Shown here: positions 27,401-36,849 of the stretch, in pieces | Numbering within the stretch: the stretch's first letter is position 1 | Layout: each line of letters begins with the position of its first letter | Origin: Gymnogyps californianus | Taxonomy: Eukaryota; Chordata; Aves; Accipitriformes; Cathartidae | Length of the DNA: 64,000 bases | Reading direction: 5' to 3' | NCBI RefSeq assembly: GCF_018139145.2 | Contig: NC_059500.1 | Span: 43,261,175 to 43,325,174 of the forward strand | Position numbers and translations under genes: made by a program | Notes under the pieces: model-generated | Database searches by the model: none | Seen by the model: only the letters and a program-made list of their open reading frames with translations | What the model was told of the DNA's origin: nothing

Positions 27401-30400
27401 ATGTAGATGCTAACTGACTGTATTCTGTTTGGCAAGCTTAAGCTACAAGAAACAAACGTTCCTTCTTTAAATTCATAAACTTAGTCTACAATGGATCTTC
27501 CATAAAAAAATTCATGGAAAATCCGAAAAATAACTGAAATTTTTGTATTATGCTAAAACTTGTTAAAAATAGAAAGAACCAGAGCATTAGTTACATCCAG
27601 AATTTAGAATATCTCATTAGGACTCTCACAAATACACTCTTAAATTGTTTTTACTTGTACATTGTTTTCTTTTAAAACATATGGCCGAATTTTGACTATT
27701 GACAGAATGAAGAAACAGTCCTTGCAGTTCTTTCTGCAACAGAGCTTAGTGACCAACTGTTTGTCTTCATTAACACCTCTGATGATTTAAATTTATTCCC
27801 TGAGTTTTGACTCCTTAAAAAAAAACCAACAACCCACCCCCCACAAAACAGCACACCACCAACACCCACACACAACAAAACAAAAGCCCACATTGCTGAC
27901 TTTCAATATAGAGCACATCAAGACACTACCTCACAGAAACTTAACTGTTTTTCTCTTCATAATATCCAGGCTTCTGCAACTGAGCTCAAAACCAACCATA
28001 AATCCTAGATTAGCGTAGTAAATTTTAAAATGTTTCGGTTTAAAAAGAATATCAACCTCAACATCAAATGTTTGCGTTCGTCTTGCTAAACAGGTGGATT
28101 ATCCCTTTTTGAGTGTCTGCACTGTTCCCATGATATACAGCAAATGTTATTTACAACAGCCTACTCACAGAGCTTACGAAATAGAGGATCTAGGCTGGTT
28201 TTATTTGTGGAAGAAGCAAAATTACTTAGCAAGCTGGTGGTCAGTGCTTTTTCATTCATATTGTTAACGAGGTATGAAGAATTACTAGCATCGCCAGTAA
28301 GACTTGAGATACTGCACTACCTGGATGAATATAAAACAAATGTCTTGAGTTGAGTGATCTCTTAGTATACGGGAGATTCCCCAGAGAGTTGCTTCTTTTC
28401 ACAGTTCAACTTTCCAATCATCTTGAGCATCTCTGGGCAGATCCTATTGTCATGTGATCCCTGCAACATTTTGCAAGTGTTGATTGCATCTGCCAAGGAG
28501 AAAGAGTTCTCCTTCACAACTAACCTCAATTTCTCCAAAAAAGTCTTGAAGTGGGGAACTGTATTAATCCTCAAAGAATTCTACACACAAACTTCTCAGT
28601 TTATTAGATACTCCCTACAGATCCACAGCTCTGACTTTTAAGCCTTTTCAAAACCAAAAGAGCAATAAGTTCAACAACAAGAACTGGGATTGTTGCAGCT
28701 CTGTGAAAACAAGAACAAGAGTACACTCATTCGTTTGCTGTCTCCTTTGGGAACTGAATCCCATTTCTGTGCTATAAACAAAAGACTCAATATTTAAACA
28801 GTATATCTAATCATAAATGGCCCAGATATTCAGTTTATGCACATTACTGTAAACTCTCTTTGGACTATTCGATAAAGATGGCAAGGGGTACTGTACTTTA
28901 ACTAAACTCTGGTTTCTTAGATGGTTAGCATCGGAAAGAATAGTCTTAAAAAATTAATAACTTTTAAATTTATTAAAATAATTAAATTAATTAAAAATAA
29001 AGTTATTAAAATAAATTAATACTAAAAATAAATTTATTAAAATTATTAAATAATTTTAATAATTTAAAAATCTTAAATATGTAAATTATTGACAATAATA
29101 AGTTTCAAAATAAAGTTTTAAATTTTAAATTGTGATTTCCTTTACTTTTTAATGAAAAGTTATTATTACCACGTTAACAAGAAAGACACATGTAGCAGAA
29201 AGCCTTCCAGCAGTCCAGCAGCAATATTTACTTAACGTTCTACAGTAATGCCCAAGTATACACGCACACACTTGGATTTTTCTTTTCATTAAATGGATAT
29301 CCTGGTTTTATTACATGTTGTTTCTTAAGTAACATAAGAAATCATACAAAATGCCCAACACAATATCATGTTGCTGCTAGTGTTTTTAGTTTTTCCCTTC
29401 ATAGTGGTTTTTTGTTTGTTTTTTAAACTGCTTTGGAGTCAGACTTCTGTTTATAACTAGAATAGCTGTTTTAGATTCATTCTGAACAAAGTTGTCCTTT
29501 AAAAAAAAAAAAAAAAAAGAAGCAATGGCAGCTACAAAGAAAACCCCAAACTCACTCCAAAATGCCTAACACATACCTCCGAATTAGCACTATTTCCATT
29601 CATAAGAACTCTTTCAATAATGTTTTTCATCATAACGTGATCTAGAATGAATTAAGATATCTGATTAAGAATTTCCTGTATGCGACAAGTATTTATGCAA
29701 ACAAACAGATCATTGAATAAGCAGTACATATTACCTACCCTGCTCCCTTCCCCCATTTAAAAAATTCTACCAAAATACTGTTGCAGGTTTTTTCCTTAAA
29801 ACCGGTTTATTTTTCCCCCCAGAGTTATTGGAAAAAAAAACCAAAACCCCACAAAGAGGACAAAGATAGATACAGATACATACCAATTAATGGATTTTTT
29901 CTTATGTCAAGTACCACTAATGTTGTATTAGTTTGAAGAGCATCTAATAATGACCTTGCTCCTTCATTGGATATTCCACACTGCTGCAAATCAAGTGCTA
30001 AAATGTTTAAGGAGATTAAAAAAAAAAAAAATTCAGTGGCAAAACCTGTAGTCTGCATCTAATACAATTAATCCACACCTGCTGAAAACCTCCATTTCAT
30101 AGAACATGAAGCATGAGAAAAGAGGACATGACGATAACAGCCATGTGTAAAAACAAGAATATTACTTTCAGAGAAGAAAACTAGAAATTTAAACCAGTAT
30201 TATAGATAAACATTAAGAAACAAGTGCTAAACAACTGCAAAGGAAGGAATATAAAAATCGCAGTTAAATCACTGTTCTTGACAATTCCTAGTAGATATAA
30301 CATTCCCAGGCACCAATTAATTCAACTGCCCAAGGTAACATCATATGTACAAACACACAACTTATGTCTAAAAAGCCTGAGTCAATGCTTCTACAAGTTC

Positions 30401-33400
30401 ATTGCTTGCACACATCAATAAGTTATGTGACTGACATGAAATAGTACTATCATGGCTTTGGCATTTATTTCAAGTTGTGCATGCACAGTATCACAGAACG
30501 GTTGAGGTTGGAAGGGACCTCTGGAGGTCATCTTGCCAAACTCCCCTGCTCAAGCAGGCTCACTTAAAGCCAGCTGCCCCGTACCATGTCCAGACAGCTC
30601 TTAAAAGACCTCCAGGGATGAAGACTCTACAATCACTGTGGGCAACTTGTGCCAGTGTTCGGTCACTCTAAGAAAGCGTTTCCTGATGTTCAGGAGGAAC
30701 CTCCAGTGTTTCAGTCTGTGCCCACTTCCTCTTTCCCTGTCACCAGGCACCACTGGAAGGAGCCTGGCTCCATCTTCTTTACAGCCTCCCTTCAGATATT
30801 TGTACGCCTTGATGAGACCCGCCCTGAGTCTTCTCTTCTCCAGGCTAAGCAGTCCCAGCTCCCTCAGCCTTTCCTGAAATGAGAGTTGCTCTAGTCCCTT
30901 CATCATCTTAGTGGCCCTTTGCTGAACTCTCTCCAGTAGCTCCAGCTCTCTCCTGTACAGAGGAGCCCAGGTCTGGCCTCATCAGTGCTGAGTAGAGGGG
31001 AAGAATCACCTCCCTCAACCTGCTCGCAAGTCTCTGCCTCTACCTCCCTCATGGCTCGCAAGCCCATGATACCATTAGCCTTCTTTGCCACAAAGGCACT
31101 TTGCTGGCTCATGGTCAGCTTGTTGTCCACCAGGACCTCCAGGACCCTTTCTGCAAAGCTGCTTTCCAGCCACACAGCCCCTAGGATGTTCTGGTGCCTG
31201 GGATTATTCCTGCCCAGGTGCAGGACTTTGCACTTCCTTTTGTTAAACTTCATGAGGTTCCCATCAGCCCATTTCTCCAGCCTGTTGAGGTCCCTCTGGA
31301 TGGCAGCACATCCTCATCTTCCCAGGGATCCAAGTAAGGCTGACTGGCCTGGAGTCCCCTGGGTCCTTCTTCCCAGCCTTCTTGAAGATAGGAGTGACAT
31401 TTCCTATCCTCCAGTCCTCAGGCACCCCTCCCAATCGCCATGATCCTTCAAAGATTATTGAGAGTGGCCTCAAAATGACATCAGCCAGCTCCCTCAGCAC
31501 TTGTGGATGCATCCCATCAGGGCCTATGGACTTCTGTATGTCCAGTTTGCTTAAGTATTCTCTAATCTGATCCTCTTCCATCAGTATGCACATTATCTGT
31601 ACACCTGGCTCAAACTATAAAACAATTTCAACAGGTAAGTATTTGATTCCGTGTACAGAATGCTATGACTTACACCACCACCATTAGTCATTTTGTACAG
31701 GTATACTGTAGAACAAATTACTTCTCCAAAATACCAGAGGACAATACTAGATGACACAATAGTATTCAGACACTTTGACAATTCAAAAGAGGAAGAGAAA
31801 TCTCTTTTGAAAAAAAGATTACTCTTTCCTAGCTAAATAGTGAGTTATTCTTCTGGCTACATTTGCTATAACTGACAATTTTAAGTGTTCTGCCTGCCAC
31901 TACTGTATCTTAAAAGTCAATATTTCACAATACCTTTTAGCCAAAGGTCCTCTCCTAGACAGTCTGCAAAGGCACTTGCTCCTCTATCTCCCACAAGCAT
32001 GTTGCAGTTGAAAGTAATCCGCCTCAAGCCAGTCATATAGTCAAGGTCAGGTCTCCTGTAACGCAGGCTTTCAGCCCAAGCTTCACCATGTCTTTTTATT
32101 GCCTGGTGCTTTGCAAACAAAGAAGCTGTTACCAAGTGCAAAGGCAAAGCCATTACTGATGACAAGATCACACGTTATCTTTGTAATTGATGTTTAATGG
32201 CTTGGTATAAGAAACACAGTTATAACACTTCTGAGTTCAAGAAATAGAAGTCATTTTTAAACATTACAGTTAAGTCATGTTTGTTCTGATCATCCAATTT
32301 GCAATGCAAATTATTAAATATGGCTACAAAACATCTTATTACCTTCTTTTGGCAGACAGACACTTTCAACACATCTTGAATAGGAAATACACACTAGGAA
32401 ATTACACGCTTTCATGCAAACCAATGTTAACATTAATTAGAACATTGTACTAGTCACAAGCTTACGAATCAGTTAATTAGTAGCTTCTAAACTGTAAACT
32501 CAATTATTCTTACCCAATGCTTAAGAATACTTAAGATTTTTTTCAAAATTTGTGACAATGAAAGAAGCGCTCCCCAAAACAGCTGTCAGACATTTACAGC
32601 CCTAATCCTCATTTAAAGAAAATACATCAGTCTGAACTGTTATTTAACTGATGTTTACTAAAAATACCGTATTTAAATCCCACACCAGTAAACTAAGCTA
32701 CTTCTGGCATACAAAGTCACAAATTTCAGAAGGACTATTCACATACTGAACTTCAGTATTCACATATGCTGCTCACAAAGTGCTTTGATGGATTTAAAGC
32801 TTGAAAGTAAAAGAAAAAAATCAAATGTATTTCAGTTCTTGTGAACATTTGGTTCTAAGAAAGATGATTAAATTACCTTTAATACATTTGCTATATGTTC
32901 TGCCCCTCGCCATGTGAGGCTACAGCCTGTGAAGTTTACATATTTGATAGCAGCTGAATTCTTTACACTCTGACAGATTGCTGAAGAAAACAAAAGCATG
33001 CATGTTATCTACACACACCACAGCCAGATTATCAGAACGCACTTTTCCACTGCCATATTAAGAAGCTGAATCAGCTTTAATAGGCAAAAGCCTTGACAAA
33101 GAACTAGTGTTGAAATACAAAGTACATTTTAAATACATTTAAAGTGTTCTAAGATTATATATTTCTAGTGCAAGTGTTTAGCAAAGACTACCTGAACAAG
33201 CTAGAACATGTTTTATTTCAGTTTACTTATGTAAACATGAACAAATCAAGAAAGAGTTAACCTCAAACAAATATTATGACTGTTGTTTTAAATAAAAGTA
33301 TACACATCATTATAAAGTAGTATGGCTATTTACTAGCATCAAGTGAAGAAATTCAAGTCTTCAAATGTTGTTAAGTCATGTAGAATAAAGTAAAGATTGT

Positions 33401-34859
33401 TATTTTAATCACTGTAGACAAATTTAAAACAGGAGTGGAAACACTGAAAAACTTACCTATTTAAAGTACTAAAAAAAGAGAGAAGTATATTTACACGTTT
33501 TTGATTCGGAACTTACTTTCTAATCCTCCATCTCCAATTGGACAGTGGGCTAAAGAGACACTCTCCAGAGACGAAGCTGTGGCCAAGCCCTTCAGAATAA
33601 AAACAATGTTTGTTAACTGGCTTGAAAAGCAGAAATATAAACAGAGAAAAGACCGTCACCCAAACTGCTCAGAACTCTTTGTGCTCCCTACAAGAAACTC
33701 TAGGGGGTTCAGATGAAGGTCAAAACAAGTGAACCTTAAAGCTCAGTTTAAGCTGGTTAATTTCTTTAGCACCGGAGGAGCCGTAGCCTATGGGCAACAA
33801 GCAGCAACCTCCTTTCCTAGAAGCCACTCATGAGCAAACCGGAGAGTGTTCCAATAACACATCTTGAAGACCAGTTTCTATCTCCTTGGTGTCCTTCTGT
33901 CATGCACATGCACAGTAGTTTCAGTCACAAGCATAAGTTATGCACCCCAAACACATGGCAGAGATGTTGCTAAGAACTTTCTAATAAGCCTTGATGAATC
34001 AGGGCAAGGGAAGGTTATGTCATTTTGACAGGTTCAGCAAGACTAGGTTATACTAAATGTCTCAGCAGAATCATTCATACAATGGATAACACAAAGATAC
34101 CTTAGAAGAGGAACATCCTTGCCTGTGACAAATACTTATAAAATTTAGTTGCTACTTTTCTACATTCTAAGCATATTTTCCATTTATTTGTATACTAATA
34201 TATTCTCACCTTTGTTAAAAGTATTAGATCTCTCTCCCTCAGAAGCAAACCCTGCAGTTCTAAATTTTTTAGTACATCTGATATACTGAGACAGCCTTTG
34301 ACAGCTTTGCATAGTTGGCCAGTCAAGTCTTTTGATCGAATTGCTGGAATTCTCCTTCTAAAGTAAGTTTTATATCTTTCAACACCTAGTAAACAACAAA
34401 AATTACACATCAGTAAAATCCAGTCCCTATTGACTTAAAAGCAATCATAACCACACCTTGCTCTTTTGCTGCTTTTCTTAAACAGAAATAATTCCTTAGG
34501 TATTACAATTGCTCCCCCCACGTATTCAATCACACAGAAGTTTTATGCAACGAATTCCAACATGCATACATCAACATACTTATCTTTTACAGCCATCACT
34601 ACAAACCTGATTCTCCAAGACCCTGTTGATGAAAACTTCTTATTCCAATAGAAGTCAGAGTCTTATTATGCCTGATAGCATGCAGAAGTGGTGCCCAATC
34701 AGCAGCTTTGATGCGATCTACAATTAGATCAAGAGCACCCTGAGTCAGGTTAGCCTTCACAGCTTTCAGTGGGACAGAGCCTTGAAGAGCACAAAGATGT
34801 TCATAATGTGAGTAGAAATCCAGCATGCACTGTCTTCTTATTTTGACTGACTCAATCAT
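8961..34859 (-). CDS. CEP78: CEP78, centrosomal protein of 78 kDa (complete CDS, 15 coding exons)
   Basis: CEP78 is a centriole-wall protein of leucine-rich-repeat type. In mammals it acts with PLK4 and the EDD-DYRK2-DDB1-VprBP ligase in CP110 control and ciliogenesis; human loss causes cone-rod dystrophy with hearing loss. The model joins 34859-34607, 34385-34210, 33589-33517, 32980-32877, 32108-31934, 29997-29884, 29641-29577, 25120-25012, 23394-23259, 22295-22250, 20837-20694, 14717-14640, 12837-12671, 11154-11001 and 9467-8961. The total is 2301 nt (766 aa plus stop), every junction in phase with GT/AG. The N-terminus (residues 1-84) starts MIESVKIRR, close to human MIDSVKLRR. LRR-RI-type repeats span about 120-300, a conserved linker with [12 protein letters not shown] about 357-401, and a coiled coil about 455-515. 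A low-complexity Ser-rich tail covers about 600-766. It is somewhat longer than the human protein (about 690-720 aa). Confidence 0.96.
11001..11154 (-). CDS. CEP78: CEP78 coding exon 14 (residues 547-598)
   Basis: Acceptor TTTTACAG, donor GTAAGT. Completes [20 protein letters not shown] and HPQMNST (human [27 protein letters not shown]), then a divergent Lys/Glu-rich stretch ending NSK in phase 0. Confidence 0.95.
12671..12837 (-). CDS. CEP78: CEP78 coding exon 13 (residues 492-546)
   Basis: Acceptor CTATAG after a very long pyrimidine tract, donor GTAGGT. Encodes [19 protein letters not shown], then [20 protein letters not shown]. The latter is nearly identical to human CEP78. Ends in phase 2 within a Gly codon. 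Confidence 0.96.
12842..12887 (+). repeat. G-rich/poly(A) tract serving as polypyrimidine tract of CEP78 exon 13
   Basis: Plus strand reads GGGGGGAGGGAAGGGGGGG then 17 A and GGGAAAAAGG. On the minus strand this is about 46 nt of C and T directly upstream of the exon 13 acceptor, an unusually long pyrimidine tract. Confidence 0.85.
14041..14129 (+). repeat. Unclassified dispersed repeat, copy 1
   Basis: About 80-85 percent identical by eye, in the same orientation, to 18939-19023. Both share GTGACAAGTTGTTAGTT. I do not recognise the family. Confidence 0.7.
14640..14717 (-). CDS. CEP78: CEP78 coding exon 12 (residues 466-491)
   Basis: 26 whole codons between acceptor ATGATAG and donor GTAATA. 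Encodes [19 protein letters not shown] then AEERIME, the coiled-coil core (human [24 protein letters not shown]). Confidence 0.93.
18043..18856 (-). mobile_element. CR1 LINE, 5'-truncated copy, minus strand
   Basis: Plus strand begins ATCACAGAATCACAGAATGG, the reverse complement of the CR1 3' terminal repeats. It continues through GGAAGGGACCTCTGGAGGTC and CCTGATGTTCAGGAGG. Translated on minus, the far part gives [20 protein letters not shown] and [12 protein letters not shown], the C-terminal end of CR1 reverse transcriptase. Frameshifts are present, so it is inactive. The 5' end is truncated near 18856. It is in the same orientation as CEP78. Confidence 0.95.
18939..19023 (+). repeat. Unclassified dispersed repeat, copy 2
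   Basis: Partner of 14041-14129, starting about 80 bp beyond the truncated end of the CR1 copy. Shared core: AATAGACCT, GTGACAAGTTGTTAGTT and GGTTCTG. Similarity ends near TTTGCATCAAC. Confidence 0.7.
20694..20837 (-). CDS. CEP78: CEP78 coding exon 11 (residues 418-465)
   Basis: Acceptor TAATTAG, donor GTAAGA; 48 whole codons. Encodes [20 protein letters not shown] then [18 protein letters not shown] and NVTKYQQLQ. An acidic linker runs into the start of the coiled coil (human VTVTVESPSSSE). Confidence 0.93.
20979..21504 (+). mobile_element. Avian ERV-type LTR (ERVL-like), plus strand, in a CEP78 intron
   Basis: Starts TGTTGGAG and ends near GGGACAAGGGAACA. It contains TATAAA at 21338-21343 and a poly(A) signal AATAAA at 21420-21425, about 80 bp apart, the expected U3-R-U5 order in plus orientation. 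The stretch around GTGGAGTTACCACCTAGCAC resembles avian ERVL-type LTRs I recall. No gag, pol or env frames are attached. A CCAG on both sides might be part of a target duplication, but this is weak. It is antisense to CEP78. Confidence 0.65.
21510..21715 (+). mobile_element. Fragment of GC-rich avian LTR family (related to 49.3-50.3 kb copy)
   Basis: Shares GACCCCATGCCAGAGCAG (21569-21586) exactly with the reverse complement of 49692-49709. Shared order of GAGGAGGTGCTCCA, GAAGGACTGCA and GTGGGAAG blocks with that LTR supports the relationship. Orientation is opposite to the 49-kb copy on the map. The short proline/glycine-rich open frames here are not genes. Confidence 0.65.
21716..22249. other. 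Remainder of the CEP78 intron containing the LTRs
   Basis: Purine-rich segment 21780-21990 (GGAGAAGGAAGAAAGAGG and similar), possibly more degraded LTR or ERV DNA. It was not assigned to a family. Confidence 0.4.
22250..22295 (-). CDS. CEP78: CEP78 coding exon 10 (residues 402-417)
   Basis: Very short exon (46 nt) with acceptor AACTTTAG and donor GTACTT. Encodes [16 protein letters not shown]. Sequence is poorly conserved, but phase fits exactly on both sides (2 in, 0 out) and the position corresponds to the human segment after RAKRHRG. It is a candidate for alternative inclusion. Confidence 0.8.
22771..22795 (+). repeat. poly(T) tract, 25 T
   Basis: Uninterrupted T25 on the plus strand (A25 in CEP78 sense) in the intron between coding exons 9 and 10. 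No retroposon body was recognised next to it. Confidence 0.9.
23259..23394 (-). CDS. CEP78: CEP78 coding exon 9 (residues 357-401)
   Basis: Acceptor ATACAG, donor GTGAGG. Encodes [14 protein letters not shown] then [20 protein letters not shown] and ERAKRCR. The [20 protein letters not shown] signature is specific to CEP78. Ends in phase 2. Confidence 0.95.
25012..25120 (-). CDS. CEP78: CEP78 coding exon 8 (residues 321-356)
   Basis: Acceptor AATTTGCAG, donor GTAACA. Encodes [20 protein letters not shown] then [16 protein letters not shown], matching human [17 protein letters not shown] basic patch follows the LRR domain. Confidence 0.95.
26215..26580 (-). mobile_element. Ancient, highly diverged CR1 fragment, minus strand
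   Basis: Plus strand carries AGTTCATTTAGCCCAGTAGC followed by CTGTCTC. Further on is CCTTCGGTGGATTTTTCCTT with TCATATCTACAATCC. These match, with many changes, the consensus order of old sauropsid CR1 copies read on the antisense strand. No coding capacity remains. Assigned from recalled family pattern only. Confidence 0.6.
28947..29131. repeat. AT-rich low-complexity block (AATTA/AAATAAA units)
   Basis: About 185 bp almost free of G and C, built from ATTAAAATAATTAAATTAAT-like units with many short palindromes. It lies in the 4.5-kb CEP78 intron between coding exons 7 and 8. Confidence 0.85.
29501..29518 (+). repeat. poly(A) tract, 18 A
   Basis: A18 on plus, T18 in CEP78 sense, about 60 bp downstream of coding exon 7. 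Confidence 0.85.
29577..29641 (-). CDS. CEP78: CEP78 coding exon 7 (residues 299-320)
   Basis: Short 65-nt exon, acceptor TTCTAG, donor GTATGT. Encodes [20 protein letters not shown] and SE (human [22 protein letters not shown]). Too short to show as a stand-alone open frame; found by continuity with exon 6. Confidence 0.93.
29884..29997 (-). CDS. CEP78: CEP78 coding exon 6 (residues 261-298)
   Basis: Acceptor CATTTTAG, donor GTATGT. Encodes [20 protein letters not shown] then [18 protein letters not shown], the last clear LRR. Phase 1 in and out. Confidence 0.96.
30488..31596 (-). mobile_element. CR1 LINE copy with internal deletion, minus strand
   Basis: 3' end at TATCACAGAACGGTTGAGG on plus. 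Minus-strand translation gives C-terminal RT/ORF2 sequence ([28 protein letters not shown]). Near 31310 it jumps to the RT finger region ([39 protein letters not shown]). The RT palm, including the catalytic (F/Y)ADD motif, is missing between PGKM and the [10 protein letters not shown] block. The copy is therefore deleted and inactive. It lies in the CEP78 intron between coding exons 5 and 6, sense to the gene. Confidence 0.95.
31934..32108 (-). CDS. CEP78: CEP78 coding exon 5 (residues 203-260)
   Basis: Acceptor TTGCAAAG, donor GTATTG. Encodes [17 protein letters not shown] then [18 protein letters not shown] and [14 protein letters not shown]. This is the most conserved block with human CEP78. 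Confidence 0.96.
32877..32980 (-). CDS. CEP78: CEP78 coding exon 4 (residues 168-202)
   Basis: Strong acceptor TTTTCTTCAG and donor GTAATT. Encodes [19 protein letters not shown] then [15 protein letters not shown], the second LRR unit. Phase 1 in, phase 0 out. Confidence 0.94.
33517..33589 (-). CDS. CEP78: CEP78 coding exon 3 (residues 144-167)
   Basis: Acceptor TTCTGAAG, donor GTAAGT. Encodes [20 protein letters not shown] and GGLE, an LRR unit (human: [17 protein letters not shown]). 73 nt; phase 0 in, phase 1 out. Confidence 0.93.
34210..34385 (-). CDS. CEP78: CEP78 coding exon 2 (residues 85-143)
   Basis: Acceptor ACTAG, donor GTGAGA. Encodes [20 protein letters not shown] and [15 protein letters not shown], strongly matching the human segment just before the first LRR. 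Starts in phase 1, ends in phase 0. Confidence 0.95.
34607..34859 (-). CDS. CEP78: CEP78 coding exon 1 (residues 1-84)
   Basis: Begins MIESVKIRR and includes [15 protein letters not shown] and [16 protein letters not shown], all close to human CEP78. Donor GTTTGT at 34606-34601; ends in phase 1. The exon extends upstream to an acceptor (ATTTTAG, exon base 34883), leaving 24 nt of 5' UTR here. So the first transcribed exon must be further upstream. A purine occupies position -3 of the ATG. Confidence 0.95.
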
Positions 34860-34883
34860 TTCTTTTATGTGATAAATGTCTCT

Positions 34884-36849
34884 CTAAAATAAGGGAGGGG
34901 AAAAAAAAAAAAAAAGATGTGAACTTTTTCCAATGTATAATTGATTTCGCACCAGTCTCAATTCAACATGCATACCCAAAACATGAATATGTTCATGCAC
35001 ATTGTATAGCATTTACATGTCTCTGATATGGCAGCTAAAAAATCGATGTCTTGCGATGCTCACTACCTGTGTAATTACAGCCGAATGAATAAGGGGGTGG
35101 AAAAAAACAACCAACAAACCTGCATTTTTATTTTGCCACACAAATAGGTATACCCAAAACAGAAAAGGCCTAATGTTCAAGCACTAACTGCTGTAAAGTT
35201 CTTGTTTTCCTCTTAAAATTTAATTTTGTAGTGTCAGGGTCTGCAGACTCCTGAAAGCCTTGGACACTCCCTGACCCAACATCAAGGGATACAAATGACT
35301 ATTCCATAGAGAACTAGTTGTGAGCTTCTCTGTTACTTCAAGCAAAAGTCTAAATTATCATAATACAGAATAAAATGTGTGTTTTCTTAAATATTTTTGC
35401 TATTGCATACCTTATATACTTATCCCAGTAAATTTAGGAAAGCACTTTTCAGGTGTAAGTTTTTGTTACACATTAGTACCCATGTAGCAAAACAGTACTA
35501 ACTCCCAAGTAGAATCTCTAAATACTGCTATGGCACAGCTATTAAGAGTAAGTGATTCCACAGTCTCAATAGGAATATTTGTCAGTATATTTACAGGGCC
35601 CATCTATTTATTTATTTATTACTCAAGACAGCATTTTAAGTATCCCACATGGGATATCAAACATTGTTCACATTGCGAACATTTTGTCATCTTGTTAAAG
35701 ACTAGAAAGCTTCAGCTGATCTTCTGAAACACTCTGTATGTCAACATGGGACAAGAATTACTGGATATGTACAAACGTGAGGACAGCCATTTGTAATAAT
35801 ATAATTCAGAAAAAAAAAATCACATTATTAGTATTTGGATGACTGAAACTGTAATAATAATGGGACTAGAAACTCCAATAATAGTTCCTCTATGCCCTTT
35901 TATTTCTTTTATTTTAGCTGATTTACTAGTATTAGATAATGACCACACTGCGGCCACAGGAACAGAAATGACTAAATTATAATCCAACACTTCAGCTTCA
36001 GAAAGTGGCTATCAATTGTAAAGCACCACTGACTTCAGGTGGTGTATCAATGTGCAACATATTAGCCTTTTATCTCCAGAGCTTAAGCAATATTCTGTCA
36101 TGGTGGCTTTCATTGCAGCACTGGAACACCACACCTCTAATTGAAGCAAAGAAAGGAGCTCCTGGCCCTAGCACTGAAGCTTAACCCTCTTGCAGGTAGA
36201 AAGGAAAGGGGCCGAACTAATCAGACCCACAATAACTTCCAATTGAGAAACAACTATGTAAACTAGAACTCTTCTGCATGGAAGTTAGTGCATCTGACAC
36301 CACCGTAGAATATCTTGACTTGCTCTGAGAACGTACACAGGGGACACTTATTTACTATCTCTTTCAATACAGAAGCAAGAAGACATCAGATGATACTAGC
36401 TGGTGACAAAGTAAAAAAAGAAACAAAGCATGCAGTAAAACTAAGAAATCCAGTTCCATGCTAGGAGTTTTTAGGAAGCTGTAAATTTATAGCGATTCAA
36501 AACCCAGCTCGGCAAATTTACAGGAGGGCAAAGAAATTCCATACAAGACCACTGACCACAGAAACAATGACCATGCCCTACATCCGGAACTGCGAGACAC
36601 ACACAGGAAGCTTAGCTACATGCTTACTCTCTGCTTCTACTATTAAGCGTTGCCTGGTGGCCTGCTGGGGCTAAACACATTTTATTTGATCTGTTGGACC
36701 ACTGCATTTAAGTATACAATACAGCATCCACCTAACATACGCAAATAAACAACTCCCGTTATAACTGGGGTAAAACAGGTTTATGTTTCACCCACTTAAT
36801 ATTCCCACCAACTCGGGGAACTACTTCAGTGCTCCGCTTCCCCAGCAAA
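34884..36849 (-). other. Probable CEP78 intron 1 (5' UTR intron)
   Basis: Non-GC-rich DNA between the acceptor of the ATG exon (exon base 34883) and the CpG island. No coding segment was recognised. A TTTA microrepeat lies at about 35607-35620 and an A15 run just upstream of the acceptor. Its intronic status is inferred from the acceptor and the promoter position. Confidence 0.65.

Larger units (their letters stand above)
23395..29576 (-). other. CEP78 introns around coding exon 8
   Basis: Two introns, 23395-25011 and 25121-29576. The second holds an ancient CR1 fragment (26215-26580), a CA/ACC-rich low-complexity patch (27815-27890), an AT-rich block (28947-29131) and an A18 run (29501-29518). 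Nothing else was recognised. Confidence 0.75.
32109..34606 (-). other. CEP78 introns between coding exons 1 and 5
   Basis: Four short introns (34386-34606, 33590-34209, 32981-33516, 32109-32876). They are plain AT-rich intronic sequence with no recognised repeats or additional exons. Confidence 0.8.
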
